Positions 4,985 to 5,481 of a DNA stretch of 5,481 nt are shown here, piece by piece; position 1 is the first letter of the stretch, and each line of letters begins with the position of its first letter. The position numbers and the translations under genes were made by a program. The notes beneath the pieces were generated by a model that worked only from the letters and a program-made list of their open reading frames with translations, was not told where the DNA came from and made no database searches. The DNA comes from Phycisphaerae bacterium (GTDB lineage Bacteria > Planctomycetota > Phycisphaerae > UBA1845 > Fen-1342), in assembly GCA_026984555.1 (NCBI GenBank), contig JALSRY010000038.1, forward strand, positions 1-5,481, written 5' to 3'.

Positions 4985-5481
4985 TTACGGCACGCTCTCT
5001 CCGTAGGCGCTCAGCAGGATCGCAAGATCGCTCAGGTCCACATCGCCGTCGTCGTCGAAATCCCCGTCCTCGAACGTCGCACCGCTCGGGGTGCCATAAT
5101 GCGCCAGCAGCAGTGACAGGTCGCTCAGGTCCACGTCGCCGTCGTGGTCCGCGTCGCCACAGATTGCCAGGTCCGCCGACGAGAACGTCACGATCTGGTA
5201 GTAGTCCCACCCGTCGGCGAGGTTCGTGTACTGTTCCAGCACGCCGCGCAGCCCGCAGAAACCCTGTCCGACGCTGACGAACGGATGGTATCCCGAGGGG
5301 TCGATGTCGGCGTTCATATAGTCCGCGGCCCAGGCGTCGTGTCCGGCCTGGTCGCGAATGTTGTAGTTGTCCACGGCTTTGCCGAGGTCCATCTCCGTCA
5401 CGGTCACGTCGTGTACGATCAACCGCATCGACTCGTATGGCTCCGCGTCATGGTTGGCGACGTACCACCCGTCGGTGTCGG
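4985..5481 (-). CDS. Secreted protein with OB-fold-like region and C-terminal dockerin-like doublet, 5' end missing
   Basis: The minus-strand frame is open to the window's right edge (165 residues visible), so the in-frame ATG at 5428 is probably internal and the N terminus, with any signal peptide, lies outside. The first roughly 105 visible residues include RLIVHDVTVTE, GLRGVLEQYTN and DYYQIVTFSSADL. These recall the OB-fold-like domains (YhcR type) of extracellular planctomycete proteins, whose last strand typically ends in a 'YQI/LxxRSxADI' pattern; this is a weak resemblance. The chain ends with two dockerin-type EF-hand-like repeats, each with Asp/Asn-rich calcium loops (DADHDGDVDLSD and DFDDDGDVDLSD) followed by a helix ending in YG. 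Six residues follow the second repeat, and there is no PEP-CTERM or other sorting signal. It is probably exported, and the doublet presumably binds calcium. Its overall function is unknown. Confidence 0.75.
   Translation of the reverse strand, partial: DTDGWYVANHDAEPYESMRLIVHDVTVTEMDLGKAVDNYNIRDQAGHDAWAADYMNADIDPSGYHPFVSVGQGFCGLRGVLEQYTNLADGWDYYQIVTFSSADLAICGDADHDGDVDLSDLSLLLAHYGTPSGATFEDGDFDDDGDVDLSDLAILLSAYGESVP
5000..5158 (-). repeat. Two 22-residue dockerin-like calcium-binding repeats
   Basis: The repeats are encoded at 5158-5093 and 5065-5000, 93 bases (31 codons) apart, and match at 16 or more of 22 residues. At DNA level 5028-5052 and 5121-5145 agree at 24 of 25 bases. Each has Asp at the ligand positions of a DxDxDGxVxxxDL loop, typical of type I dockerins. 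The near-identical DNA suggests a recent duplication or conversion between the two copies. Confidence 0.8.

Overview
This GC-rich window most resembles a member of the Planctomycetota, possibly the Phycisphaerae. The evidence is a secreted protein ending in a dockerin-like calcium-binding doublet, a glycoside-hydrolase-like gene followed by a non-HemE member of the uroporphyrinogen decarboxylase (URO-D) superfamily, and the general protein style. This lineage call is inference, because no rRNA or other marker gene is present.

Left half, plus strand. A clan GH-A-like glycoside hydrolase, cut at the window's left edge, runs to 1481. After 41 bases comes a URO-D-superfamily gene (1523-2488) with a good ribosome binding site, so the two are probably co-transcribed. 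A 171-base gap follows that holds a compact, highly palindromic repeat-like element (about 2530-2640). Next are a small antibiotic-biosynthesis-monooxygenase (ABM) fold protein (2660-2977), whose stop codon lies inside a strong 12-bp hairpin, and a divergent 6-pyruvoyl/6-carboxytetrahydropterin synthase family protein (3066-3437).

Right half, minus strand. The order of transcription is cytidylate kinase (cmk, 4812-4102) then a PlsC-type acyltransferase (4105-3419), joined by an ATGA stop/start overlap. A perfect TATAAT hexamer lies about 40 bases upstream of cmk. The acyltransferase converges on the pterin synthase homologue and their 3' ends overlap by 19 bp. Beyond a 172-base gap, the 3' part of a secreted dockerin-type protein (5481-4985) enters from the right edge on the same strand.

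The cmk-plsC pair is housekeeping (CDP/dCDP supply and phosphatidic acid synthesis). The GH/URO-D pair looks like accessory carbon metabolism. I see no RNA gene, CRISPR array, transposase or phage gene. The two items most worth pursuing are the pterin-synthase homologue, which lacks the usual catalytic Cys, Asp and His but carries a Glu-x2-His-x-His motif, and the palindromic intergenic element.
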